The notes: generated by a model not told the origin, from the letters alone. Shown: positions 11,587 to 22,124, numbered from the stretch's first letter. The stretch: DNA of 23,082 bases from Oppiella nova (GCA_905397405.1 CAJPVJ010000563.1:1-23082), one strand, 5' to 3'. Program-made: numbers and translations.

Positions 11587-12630
11587 CTTTTCGGAGGACT
11601 TGAAGCCGCGCATGACTTTGGTGTAGTCCCGGTTAGTGCGGACCCGATGGGGATAACAGCACAACGACTTAATATAGGACTTGAGGTTCCTTTCGACTAA
11701 AATATTGACTTCGCGGTAGTCGTAGTCGTCGTGTCGGATGCCATACATAGACTGAATGTAGTTCCAAACGGCCCGCCGGAAAGGCGTGGTATCGACATTG
11801 GTCTTGTTGCCCATCGTATAATAGGTGAGATTATAGCAAATCTTGAACTTCTCGTCCAACAAATTGCCGATATCTGAGTAAAGTCTGTTCACGAGACTGA
11901 AGCCGTGGTCGTCCCACGAGTAGTCCTGCACGCGAAACGTGGGAAAGTCCGACTCCTCCCGGCGCCGCGCAAAGTCCTCGTACCCGAAGTGGGGGTCTTC
12001 GATAAACTTTATTAACTCACTCAACGACTGGTCGATCACCGGCTGCCCGACACCGTTACCGGCGCTCCCGTTGCCCACCGGCGCTCCCGAATTACTGGCG
12101 CTATTTTGGTTACTCGTGCCCCCATTGCCGGCGCTATTCGTTTGGTTATTGGCGGCCTGTGGCCCCACGGGCACCGGTATCGACATCGGGTTATTCGAAG
12201 CGAACAGCGGTGAGTGTAGTTCCTGCGACTGGTACTCGAGTTTGTCGAAGTTCTTCAACAGGTCCTCCTGGGAGGCCGTGTCCTCACCGGCGGCGCCCTT
12301 TTGCTCGTTAATCGACTGCAACTTCTTCATGAGCGCCTCCACCTCGGCGCCGGTGGTGGGCGAGCCGCCCAGACTCGTGGGCGACGGCGGCTGTTGCTTA
12401 TGGTTGGCGTTACTGATGCCGACGGCGCCGGCGTTCGGGACGACGACCACCGCGTGGTTGTGACCGTTGTGTCCGTTCTCCTTCTCGTCGCCGTTGTTGG
12501 CGAGAGTGTGACCGTCGGCACCGATATTGCAGCCAAACACGAAGGAGGACAGGGCGTGAAAGTGCGACAGTATTACGATGGCGTGAACCAACTCGGACAG
12601 TGACCACGAGTCCGACCCTTTCGTCAATTT
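11587..12630 (-). CDS. Sesn: Sestrin, large exon: end of N-domain, long linker, most of C-terminal leucine/GATOR2 domain
   Basis: This exon has 348 codons. Residues 1-36 (KLTKG, then SWSLSELVHAIVILSHFHAL and FVFGCNI) end the N-terminal half. Residues 37 to about 200 are a low-complexity linker rich in Asn, Gly, Ser and Pro. It contains a short conserved-looking helix, VEALMKKLQ (97-105). From about 215 the C-terminal domain runs GYEDFARR, PTFRVQDYSWDDHGFSLVNR, LDEKF, YNLTY, VDTTPFRRAVWNY and GIRHDDYDY. Asp301 and Asp302 match the SESN2 D406/D407 GATOR2 contacts. Thr269, Tyr270, Thr272, Thr281, Arg285 and Glu347 match leucine-pocket residues. Met340 stands where SESN2 has Trp444. The acceptor is CAG (12633-12631), and the donor is AAG followed by GTATGT (11586-11581). 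Reading past that donor gives 17 unrelated residues and a stop, so the open frame is longer than the exon. The exon is far more GC-rich than its surroundings. Confidence 0.96.
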
Positions 12631-13038
12631 CTGGGTGTTTTTTGTGAGAATAGTTTTTTAGTCAGTTTTGTTTAAATTTGTTTTTTATGATGTGTTTTAG
12701 TTTGTGTTTTCAAGTATTGCTTCAATGTATTGATAAGGGTTCGCGATTTGGGACTAAAAGTCGTTTATTGACACTATTTTTAGGCTTTTGTTATTTTCTG
12801 ATTTTTCTTTTTCAGGTGACTATTCATTTGAGATAACGATTAGAGAAATATTTTATGTATGATTTCATAACAAGTGATGACAGACTGTCTCTCAAGTGTT
12901 GCGAATAATAATCGTTTGTCTCTTTCCTTATGTTTCTGTGACTCATATTCGCAAATATTTTGTTATTTTCTAGAAACCAATTATTAAATAGCAATAAAAT
13001 AATAAAAATATCCGTAAAATGATAAGGGGTTTAGCAGT

Positions 13039-13058
13039 GGGATAGGGAGGGGAGGGGG
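13039..13058 (+). other. G-quadruplex motif in a sestrin intron
   Basis: Four G-runs of 3, 3, 4 and 5 bases are separated by ATA, A and A, which fits the canonical four-run pattern with very short loops. It is on the plus strand, the template strand for sestrin, so the RNA would carry the C-rich complement. Confidence 0.7.
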
Positions 13059-13669
13059 AGACTGATTGAGTGAAACATTAGTACTGAATAGCGAAGTAAA
13101 TTATGAGACATATAAAAAACAAGTGATAAAAAGCTCGAGTCGTTTGCTGTGAAACAGAAATGAATTTTAATTAAAAGTCAAGAAAACGATAAAAACCAAA
13201 ATGAAAAGTAGTTTTTTGTTTCGTAACGACAAATCTGGTCTAAAGAGCGAACGAAAGTGTCTTTTCAACGCAAAAAATACAACAAAAAACAAACTGAAAG
13301 CAAAACAACAAAATAAGTGCACAAAAGAAATGCAAAGAAAAAATTTTTGGTAACATTTCTTCAATCTTAAGCGCATTCACTCTCATCTGATGGATAGACA
13401 CCACACAATGGTTGAGACACTTTACTCCCCGGCATAATAGGCCGATGGGAAGTCATAAAAATATAATTAAATTACGTTCAATCAGTCATTTAGAGTCTCA
13501 TATTTTCTCGAAACTCGCAAAAATAACAAATATTTTTGTTGAATAGTCTGTGTATTGTAATGTGTTTTAAGTTTTTGGTATGAATTGGTGCCTAAAATAA
13601 ATGCTATGCCACTCATCAACAAAATAAAAACTTTAAGATACGAGTCTCGTCTGTAATGTTAAATTAGAT

Positions 13670-13926
13670 TAATAGTAATAAATGGCATTTCATTTAATGA
13701 CTGTTAAATAATATTAAAAGTACGGGGTAAATAAAAACTATTATAATAGTAAAATATTTCTCAGTGTTTTGCAACAAAATAAAAATTTATATAACACTAA
13801 TAGTAATAAATGGCATTTCATTTAATGACTGTTAAATAATATTAAAAGTACGGGGTAAATAAAAACTATTATAATAGCAAAATATTTCTCAGTGTTTTGC
13901 AAAAAAATAAAAATTTATATAACACT
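13670..13926. repeat. Two-copy tandem duplication, 128-bp unit, in a sestrin intron
   Basis: The unit beginning TAATAGTAATAAATGGCATT occurs at 13670 and again at 13798, and the second copy runs to about 13926. The copies differ at only about two positions inside the unit (a T/C change in AATAGTAAA and a C/A change in GCAACAAAA). Near identity means a recent duplication. No coding potential is seen. Confidence 0.95.
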
Positions 13927-14209
13927 AAAAAAATTCATACTTTCTATTCATTTGATTTATGATTATATATAGCATTAAAGAGATATTTCATTTGAAACCC
14001 AAATGCATAGTCTTTTTGCGTTCAAATTAAAGGGCCGGTAGTTTGGGGTCTGAATAGAAAGTAGGCACCGAAAGCCACACATACAGCTCCTTAAACTACA
14101 TGTCACTAGACTTTTATATAATGATATCATAGCATTCAATCAAATCATAGATATTTTGCACCGAAAGTCACAAACTAATAGCACTCTCGAGCCACAGGTC
14201 TATAATTAC

Positions 14210-14392
14210 CTCAATATGGGATCTGCCGATAAGCCAGGGCTGATGGGCCAGCAGTTTGTTAATTTGGTTCAGATCTTTAAGTTTCTGCGGAATGTGATCC
14301 AATCCCTGTAGCCATTGTGGATCACCACCCGATGCCAGGAACTCATCCCGAGATAAGTTCACTAAATATGTGCACTGATGTCGAGCCGAGGC
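14210..14392 (-). CDS. Sesn: Sestrin, internal exon with the ARHQC peroxidase-like motif
   Basis: This 61-codon exon encodes part of the N-terminal AhpD-like domain of a sestrin, a cytosolic stress protein. In animals, sestrins bind GATOR2 to restrain TORC1 and have been linked to peroxide handling. Residues 3-10 read ARHQCTYL, matching the motif around human SESN2 Cys125. Cys7 and Tyr9 of the exon correspond to SESN2 C125 and Y127. Next come [10 protein letters not shown] (residues 22-31), INKLLAH and PWLI, all family hallmarks. The upstream side is a pyrimidine-rich tract ending in TAG (14395-14393). The downstream side is GAG followed by the donor GTAATT (14209-14204). Both junctions are phase 0, and the encoded HIE joins directly to KLTKG in the next exon, as in vertebrate sestrins. 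One odd point is that the residue matching SESN2 His132 is Ser14. The exon cannot be the start of the gene, because the RHYIAIMA-type segment before it is missing. Identification is by recalled family alignment, not a search. Confidence 0.95.
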
Positions 14393-14947
14393 CTACAAAC
14401 GCGAGTGAAAAATGAATGTTATTAATGTGTTCAACATTTATGATAATTGGTACAGGTCATTTCAAACTCATATTTAGTCCATTATCCAAATAATAATTAG
14501 AAAATTTTTAATAAAATATTAAAGTGAAAGTTTATATAAATATATTTTTTTTAGTATTTATGTAAATTTATGTAAAAGTATTTAGTTAAAAATATATTAA
14601 ATTAAAATTTAAGTACAAAGAATCAAATATAATGCATTTAAATTGTGTATGAAATTAGCATGGCTATATATGTAAAAGTTATTAAATAAATAAATAAAAA
14701 TTATTTTGTCTACACATTAGGGTTAAGAACCAAAAATAATCGCATCGATGGCTGCGTTGATGCCTAATTTGGTCACAAAAATAGGAAATATTTTTTTGAT
14801 ACATAAAAAATTGGTAAAACTTTTTGTGTCGCGATTTTTTCAACCCATTTCTCCGCGAGAGAGACGACTATTCAGTCATTTTTGATTTTGGATATCAGGG
14901 CTCTCGATCCGTATCCCAAACACTAGTCTTGTGTTTATAGATAGTCG

Positions 14948-14949
<2 letters not shown>

Positions 14950-14982
<33 letters not shown>
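14950..14982. repeat. (GA)n microsatellite bordering the 128-bp duplication
   Basis: Pure GA preceded by TCGGGG. It is the left boundary of the first duplicated unit. Confidence 0.95.
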
Positions 14983-14989
<7 letters not shown>

Positions 14990-15212
14990 GAAAAAATAAA
15001 TAAAAATGTTTCATAACTCAAACAAAACTATTCAGATGTTTATCAATAGCTATGATGGAGTGGTATTTGGTGAGGGGGTACGGGAGAGGGAGGGAGAGAG
15101 AGAGAGAGAGATGGCAAGAAAAAATAAATAAAAATGTTTCATAACTCAAACAAAACTATTCAGATGTTTATCAATAGCTATGATGGAGTGGTATTTGGTG
15201 AGGGGGTACGGG
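14983..15212. repeat. Direct duplication with 128-bp spacing flanked by GA tracts
   Basis: The sequence from ATGGCAAGAAAAAATAAATA to GAGGGGGTACGGG occurs at 14983-15084 and again, apparently identical, at 15111-15212 (102 bp, offset 128). Each copy is preceded by a GA tract (14950-14982 and 15095-15110). The likely cause is slippage or unequal exchange between GA tracts. The junction contains a G-quadruplex motif. Confidence 0.95.
15074..15094 (+). other. G-quadruplex motif at a duplication junction
   Basis: G-runs of 5, 3, 3 and 3 bases are separated by TAC, AGA and A. It spans the end of the first 102-bp repeat copy and the spacer. The second copy ends GGGGGTACGGGC and lacks the last two runs. 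Confidence 0.7.
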
Positions 15213-15984
15213 CGGCAAAGTTAGCCAAGAATTGCTTTTACATATTTTCTGGTGACATATGAAAACAAGGTTTAAATTAAAAATTTAAATATGTTAATAA
15301 TTAATTGATTGATAATTATTTACACAGTTTGCAAATTTGAAATACAAATATGAAAACGAAAAATTCATTTCAGTTTGAATATGTTTTCGCAAAAATTAAT
15401 CAAATCTTAAATACTATTAACAGTAATCAATAACTTTTGGGTTATGGATGGGTCGACAAAATTATAGACTACTGTCTCTCATAAACAGCGAGCTTTTGGA
15501 AAATATGATGAATTAGAAAAACCTTTTGTAGTCTATTATCAGATGAGATATGATTCTTAAAAAACTTTGTTCATCAAAATGTCTGATTTTATTATGGAGT
15601 ATTAAATTTCAATTTTTCACTTATAAGTCAAATCTTGGGCAAAGAATTTATTAACAAAAATAATAATCATATACTTCGGGAAAGTGGATGTCTCTGTCGG
15701 GAATGACTTTTGATATTTTGTGCACATATTTCGCGATCATATTCGCCGAGTATTTCTATTTTTAATATTAAAAACGACAATAATTTATACGAAAGAATTT
15801 AAACACAACTGTGAGCCAATACTATGCTCACCATTAATTTAGATATTCGTAAAATATTTAAATATTTTATTCATTATTCAAATTAATATGGTAGACAATT
15901 TATATTTATGCAATGTAATTTTCTTTAATAAATGAATACAATATACAAAGATATTACACACAATGAAAATGTGCGTAAAGTGAG

Positions 15985-15987
<3 letters not shown>

Positions 15988-16023
<36 letters not shown>
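15988..16023. repeat. (GA)n microsatellite
   Basis: Pure GA of about 36 bp following GTGAGTGC. Confidence 0.95.
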
Positions 16024-16026
<3 letters not shown>

Positions 16027-16884
16027 GAAAAGGAAGTACAAATGTATTGAATGAAAAGTTATACAATATTTAACCATTATTTGGGATAGAAAAGTAATTT
16101 TTTCTACTTAACATGTCATTCCTTAGCGAAAACTATTGGGGGAAAGGGTGGTAAAGGGAGAACGCATTTGGAAAGCAATAAAAATAAGTTGAATTCATTT
16201 TCGCCATTAGTTTTTATCATTGGATTTCGTATTTTCAAGTATTTTTTACAAATAAATGTATAACTTAGAGAAAATGCAATTTTAGGTCAATTTCTGATCA
16301 AAAAAACTTTTATTGGAAAATGTTAACAAAAAATAACTATAATACATTAAGGGATTTAAAGTTATTATATTTATAATGGATTCAAATGCCGATTGTTATC
16401 TAATAATCTGTGAAAATAATGTCATTTGAAAAACAAAACCTTTTAATGTGTTTTGACAACAAACATTAATTAACTATTTATAATGATGAATTTAAAATAC
16501 TCGATAAACATTATTGCTAATCATAAAATCATTAAAAATCATATAAATTATTAAATGTGAAAAATTTCCCTAAAAATCGTACAAATGAGACAAAAACAGA
16601 AAATGAGAGACAAAAACACAATTTAAAAATCAATAATTATTTCCTTTAACGGCATAACACATATTTTGTCATCAAATAATTTATAATACTGTAGTATATT
16701 TGAGATATTAAAATGACATTTGAATTATAGATGTATAGTACGAGTCGTTTGAATGTCAAAACAGATTATAATAAGCTTTTCAAAACATGGAAATTGCAAT
16801 AATAATAAAAATTAATTTTAAAACATAAAAATCTCATTATTAATTAGTGAATATTATATGTTTAAGTATGATAATAATTATTAT

Positions 16885-16935
16885 ATAATAAAACGAAAAA
16901 TATAATAAAACGAAAAATATAATAAAACGAAAAAT
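16885..16935. repeat. 17-bp minisatellite, three perfect copies
   Basis: The unit ATAATAAAACGAAAAAT is repeated three times head to tail at 16885, 16902 and 16919. A degraded partial copy follows (ATAATAATTTAGAAAAAT). Confidence 0.95.
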
Positions 16936-18060
16936 ATAATAATTTAGAAAAATATAATATATTTTTCGCAAACATTTTCCTCCGATAATTGCTAAGAAAC
17001 TAATGATAATTAGCACTAAATATAAACATATTTTAAGGGCCTTTCGCTGATATAAACACTAAAACCATATTTAATAATATGAGTTACGTGTAGACGGTAT
17101 ATAAGGTATTGATACTATAAAAATGTTTTCTGGTTCAAATGAATATTAATTGCAAAAACAAAAATTTATTATGAAAAACAAAAATCAATTTCAAATAAAT
17201 ATAGCGAAATCATCTCTAAAATATGAAATATAATTACAATTTATGTAATAAAAAAATTGGGAAAAACTATATTCCGAGAAAACCTATTATAAAATCTATA
17301 AATATCTGTATAGCTATCGGATGTTTAGTATTAAAAAGATTATCAATTACTTGATATTTTTTCAAAATTCATTTTCAGTAATATGTTGTTTACCTTCACT
17401 AATATACTTGTAAATAATTACCATTTACATAGTGTCGTCTAATTAATTCTTTAATTAATAATATTTTTCAAAATTAGTTTTCAAAAATCCAGTAAAATGT
17501 TTATCTAAAATAATTATTAACAAAAATCTAAGCTTAAAGTAGATATATAAATTGCTGTCTCATATATTAATATTTTTGTTTGGCATGCATGCAGTATCTG
17601 TCTCATATTTATGGTCAAATATCTTTGTGCCTAATAAATTATATTTAATATAATATATTATATAAACACTAATGAAATAGATTTTAGCTTTTTGCATTAA
17701 ATATGATATTTAACTAAACACTAATAAAATACAGTCTAATAAAAAATGTTTCAATATTTTCCAGACACTACTCATAATTTATAAAAATTTTATAAAAGTA
17801 TACAAAATATATGATATAATACGGAGAGAGAAATATTGTAGACAACAGGACAGACATTATGTTATGGAAAAGGGTTAACGACACCAAAGAGGAAAGTATT
17901 TCATATATAAATATATTATACTTTTATATTAATATACAGTATAAATCGAAAATACATTTTTGCTGATAATATACAACTAGGAGTGCAATATAGCACTGGG
18001 ATAGAAATAAATGTTATATAAAAGTGATATTAATGTAAACAATATGATAGGGAAATGAAT

Positions 18061-18063
<3 letters not shown>

Positions 18064-18099
<36 letters not shown>
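18064..18099. repeat. (GA)n microsatellite
   Basis: Pure GA of about 36 bp on the plus strand. Confidence 0.95.
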
Positions 18100-18101
<2 letters not shown>

Positions 18102-20117
18102 AACTAGATAATAAAAACGCGACAAATAATTAGTAGTCATGTTCTGTGTATTATAAATGAGTATAAAACAAGTATTTACCGGATTTTTCTGTTTGTTTAT
18201 ATAAATACAACAAACAATATTTGACAAAATAGGCAAATAATCTACAGTCGACTTACAGACGTACTGTATAATCTCAATATAATTTATAAAATATAAGCAT
18301 GCACATATTGTCGAAGTGTAATAAAATCATTTCGAGTATACATGCATAAAATTTAGTTGCATATGTTTTTGCTTAAATAGCTGACACACATACCCATAGA
18401 TTAGCTAAAATAAAGTTTATGACATAATATAAACGATTATAGGCTGTAGTATTTTGGCTATAGATAAAAGTGTTTTATGTTTGTCTGGACTCGATTTGTT
18501 TCGTTGATAATAAAACATTTTGAGTTATATTTCAAACATAAATAGATATCGATATCCAAAAATGTGATATAAAATTATGGCTATAAATATATACAAGTTA
18601 TAAAGTTTGCCTGAAAGTGGAGATTTTCGACACAAATAAATGTTTGAAATCCGTTAAAACATAAATAAATGTGTGACTTGAATATCACAAAAAAAAGTAA
18701 AAGTTAGCAATTAAAGTATATATTTTGGGTAACATTATCATTTTCATTAATAATTGTTTCCATGCAAATAGTCTTAGTATGGTACAATATATAACTATGT
18801 ACTATGTACGGTACAATTCTATAATATATAATATATAAACATATTCAAATTCAAATACCCATTATGAGCACTAATTCATCAACCTAACTTAATTGTCTTG
18901 TTCAAACAAAAATGATACAAACTATATCCAATTTTTATGTTTGCAATTCACACATTCTAAACACATTTTGAGATATTAATATATGATTATTATAATATAT
19001 TATAATGCTATGATCATATAAAACATCAACAATCAAACTCAAATAACGTGTTTATGAGAGCGCTAGTCGTATCGGATGAATGGCCATAAATATTAAATTT
19101 ATTTATTTATTTTAGTCGCAAAAAGTAAAGTTTTTTTTAAAACTTTCACTTTTGATCCGTTCGTATATCGTATTTCTCTCAACAAAAATAAATACATATT
19201 TTTCGCTCACATTTCTCTATAACTATATTATTTTTATTACTCGCACACAAAAAATTGCTTTTAAAAAATCTAAAAATTCAAAATAAGTTTTAAGTTTTAT
19301 GTTATGTCAAGCTTTTTTTCAAACACTGAATGAAACAGTTTTTTATATTAATAAACAAAAAATAAGTATAGTTTAGCTTTTGATAAGAAAATATTTTTTA
19401 TATCCAAAACTTTTTATGTGTTTTGAGTTTGTTTTTCAGGAAACTTGGGAATGATTTAAAAAAAACTTGAATTTATGGCAATATATTCACGTTTTTTACT
19501 CATTTCTAAAATAAACAATAAAAATATATTGATGGTCTAAACAATATAGAAATATTTAAAAACTGTCCAGAGCTAATCATTATCTTAATATATTTAAGAT
19601 TATAAACCCGAATAGAGTTTAGCAATTGAGCTAGCATAAATGTTAATCTAAAAATCTATAAATTAAAAAAAATAGACTAGTTATAAAAGGTTTTTAAAAA
19701 TTAATCGCTAAAAATTTTATATCTGGCTTATGATAAGTTTTCGTAAAGTAAAATAAATAGAAATTTAATTCAGAAACTGAAGGATTCCTATGTTGATTTA
19801 AAAACACATTATTTACAATAAAAATAAAAATTTTATATATACCCTAAAAGACATAAATAAAAATATTTATCCAATCGATATAAACAGCGCATAACAACAC
19901 AATATCGCATTGAATTGAATGCAAAGTATAAGTGGCATAAAGATTAGGCAAATGCAAAATATATGTATATTTATTGTAATCATATAATATTTATCGTAAT
20001 TAAAATACAAATAAATATATATGTATTCCGCAATAAAAATGTGTGCTTTTTATTATTAATGATTTATTTGCAAATGAAATCTAAAACCTCATAATTGAGG
20101 TCAGCGCTGAAAAACAA

Positions 20118-20148
20118 GGGGATAGGGAGCGAAGGGGAGGGGAATGGG
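20118..20148 (+). other. G-quadruplex motif
   Basis: Five G-runs of 4, 3, 4, 4 and 3 bases, with loops of 1 to 6 bases, lie in otherwise AT-rich DNA. Confidence 0.65.
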
Positions 20149-21424
20149 TTACAGTGAAAACTTATATGAAAAAATATATATTTAATTTCACAATTTTATT
20201 ATTTGTAAAAAATAAATTTTATAATCAATTGCTTATATATTAATAAATATATATATAATACCAGAGCACCAGAAATGTGTCGTTGATATCATAGGCGCAC
20301 AAAAAAACTAAATCATTGCTCAGAAAAAAATGTGAACTAAATCTTTGAGTCGATATCACAGGCGATGTGAATAGGAAAGGGAGGAAAGGGAGAGAATAAA
20401 CACCAGATTATGTTTTGTGATAACAAAAAAAAATAAAAATATATAAATACATTTCAAAAACAGAATATATATTTTTGCGACCAAAAAATGTGTATACATT
20501 TTGGGCATTGATTTGAGCGCCAGTAGTCGGAAGGGGAACGGAAGGGGAAACTCACGACAAAAATCGAAAGTTTAGGGGAAAGTTAGGCTAAAAATTTTCA
20601 TTCTGTACTGAACTGCGAAAAGCAAATAAAATTCTTGAAGTGAACGCAAAGTATATATAATTCGATTCAGTGATTGAAAACCCGATTCAAGGAATCCTAA
20701 AGAATATTCCTTACGGTATGGAAAATATATACGAGATGTTTGTGTCGACAACAATACGAGAGTTGGAAAAAAATATTTAGAGTAAAGTCGAGATTGAAAA
20801 TTGAATACAATTTACAGTCCAGTAGCCATTGTGTCCGCCCTTTTGGAAATCGGAAATCAAAAATATATTTTATAATAACTTAGCGAAAAAAGATTATACA
20901 GTATATAATAGTGTATTAGAAAATGATATATACATCGATTGGTGAATATATAATATAAACAGTTTATTGAGTTTATTATATAAGAACTGGGCTATAATAA
21001 AACATTACACATAAACAAGCAAAGAATTTATTGAATTAATCATGATACTATTAATAAACTGTAATATATTAAGGAATTATATTTTAAAAGTTTAAAAACA
21101 AAAAGTTTTTTTATAAACTCCACACTCCTGTGACACAAACATGAAGTCAAATATATTTTTGGTGCACAAAACTATGCGATTATTTTGGTATCACCAGAAT
21201 TCAAGTGCACCGGGAGGGTATGGTATGTATGATGGGTAGTGTATGGAAGTGTAGAAAAATTACTGTCAAATAGAGGACTAAGAAACTAAATGTATGTCTC
21301 ATGAAAAGACTGAGGGGTTTAGGAAAGAAATAAATTTATAAAAATCTCGCATTACTTGCCTTTCATTTATAAAGCAAAAAATGTCATAAAATGACAAAAT
21401 AGTGAATTGAATGGACTTTTTAGA

Positions 21425-21452
21425 TGAGAGAGAGAGAGAGAGAGAGAGAGAG
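21425..21452. repeat. (GA)n microsatellite, left arm of an inverted pair
   Basis: Pure GA facing a CT array at 21494-21519 with a spacer of about 41 bp. Confidence 0.95.
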
Positions 21453-21493
21453 CTAAAATTTTGGCATCTTATCTATAAAAATGCTGACTAAAG

Positions 21494-21519
21494 ATCTCTC
21501 TCTCTCTCTCTCTCTCTCT
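21494..21519. repeat. (CT)n microsatellite, right arm of an inverted pair
   Basis: Pure CT of about 26 bp, complementary to the GA array just to its left. Confidence 0.95.
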
Positions 21520-21837
21520 TCATTGAACACAAAATCCACTCAAAACTTAAACACTGGAAGAAAACACATAAATACTCACAAAAATATCTATTGAAAACAA
21601 AAGGCATAAAACCATAAATAAGCCATAATTTTGTGATATGAGATACTGAGTGTCTCAACTGTAAAGTATTGAGTATATGATTGATTTGTAAGAATGGTCA
21701 GGAAACATTGTCTATCTATAATAAATTAGGTTAAAATAGCGAATAGAGTGTAGCCACCAGTCGCACACATACTGTACAGTAGTAGCAGTATTGTGTTTTT
21801 AATATTTAGGAAATTTTCATTATATGTAAATCTCAAA

Positions 21838-21839
21838 TG

Positions 21840-21865
<26 letters not shown>
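21838..21865. repeat. (CT)n microsatellite
   Basis: Pure CT on the plus strand. Another GA array (21955-21980) lies about 90 bp to the right, forming a second opposite-orientation pair. Confidence 0.95.
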
Positions 21866-21870
<5 letters not shown>

Positions 21871-21954
21871 TGTTCCCTGTAATGGAAAGTGAGTGAGAAC
21901 TCCATATAATTTGTATTTCATTCAACTTTGGGAGAAATGCCAGAAATTCAGATG

Positions 21955-21980
21955 AGAGAGAGAGAGAGAGAGAGAGGGAG
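21955..21980. repeat. (GA)n microsatellite
   Basis: GA tract ending in GGGAGATG. It is the partner of the CT array at 21838-21865. Confidence 0.95.
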
Positions 21981-22124
21981 ATGAAGTGGAGTAGAGGAGA
22001 GAATATATAAATTTATAAATTGTTTGAAATTGTTTTTGAAGGCCAGAGCCGTATAAATAAATAGGTTCACGAATACTGTGAGTGAGTGTTGTTTTTCCAA
22101 ACGATGTGGTATTGGGTATGGAAT

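Larger units (their letters stand above)
12631..14209 (-). other. Sesn: Sestrin intron (1579 bp)
   Basis: This is AT-rich, non-coding sequence between the ARHQC exon and the large exon, bounded by GTAATT and CAG on the minus strand. It contains a two-copy 128-bp tandem duplication (13670-13926) and a canonical G-quadruplex motif on the plus strand (13039-13058). A slightly GC-richer patch lies near 14030-14100. Its frames are short, and I could not assign it. No further exon is needed here, because the flanking sestrin residues are contiguous in the family. Confidence 0.9.

Noticed and set aside
11939-12463. 174-codon plus-strand frame opposite the sestrin linker
   Set aside because: It is the antisense shadow of the GC-rich sestrin exon. 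Its Pro/Leu/Ala/Ser-rich translation comes from the complement of the linker codons and matches no family.
12301-12607. Three more frames (one plus, two minus) over the same GC-rich exon
   Set aside because: They are Arg/Thr- or Val/Gly-rich alternative-frame shadows of the sestrin coding sequence. The in-frame conserved blocks on both sides decide the true frame.
14700-14790. Patch with a short minus-strand frame reading TKLGINAAIDAIIFGS
   Set aside because: It is only about 16 codons before a stop and does not match the missing sestrin segment, so it is probably chance.
20572-20754. 60-codon minus-strand frame
   Set aside because: It is mildly protein-like but short, has no recognisable motif, and does not fit the expected sestrin upstream segment.
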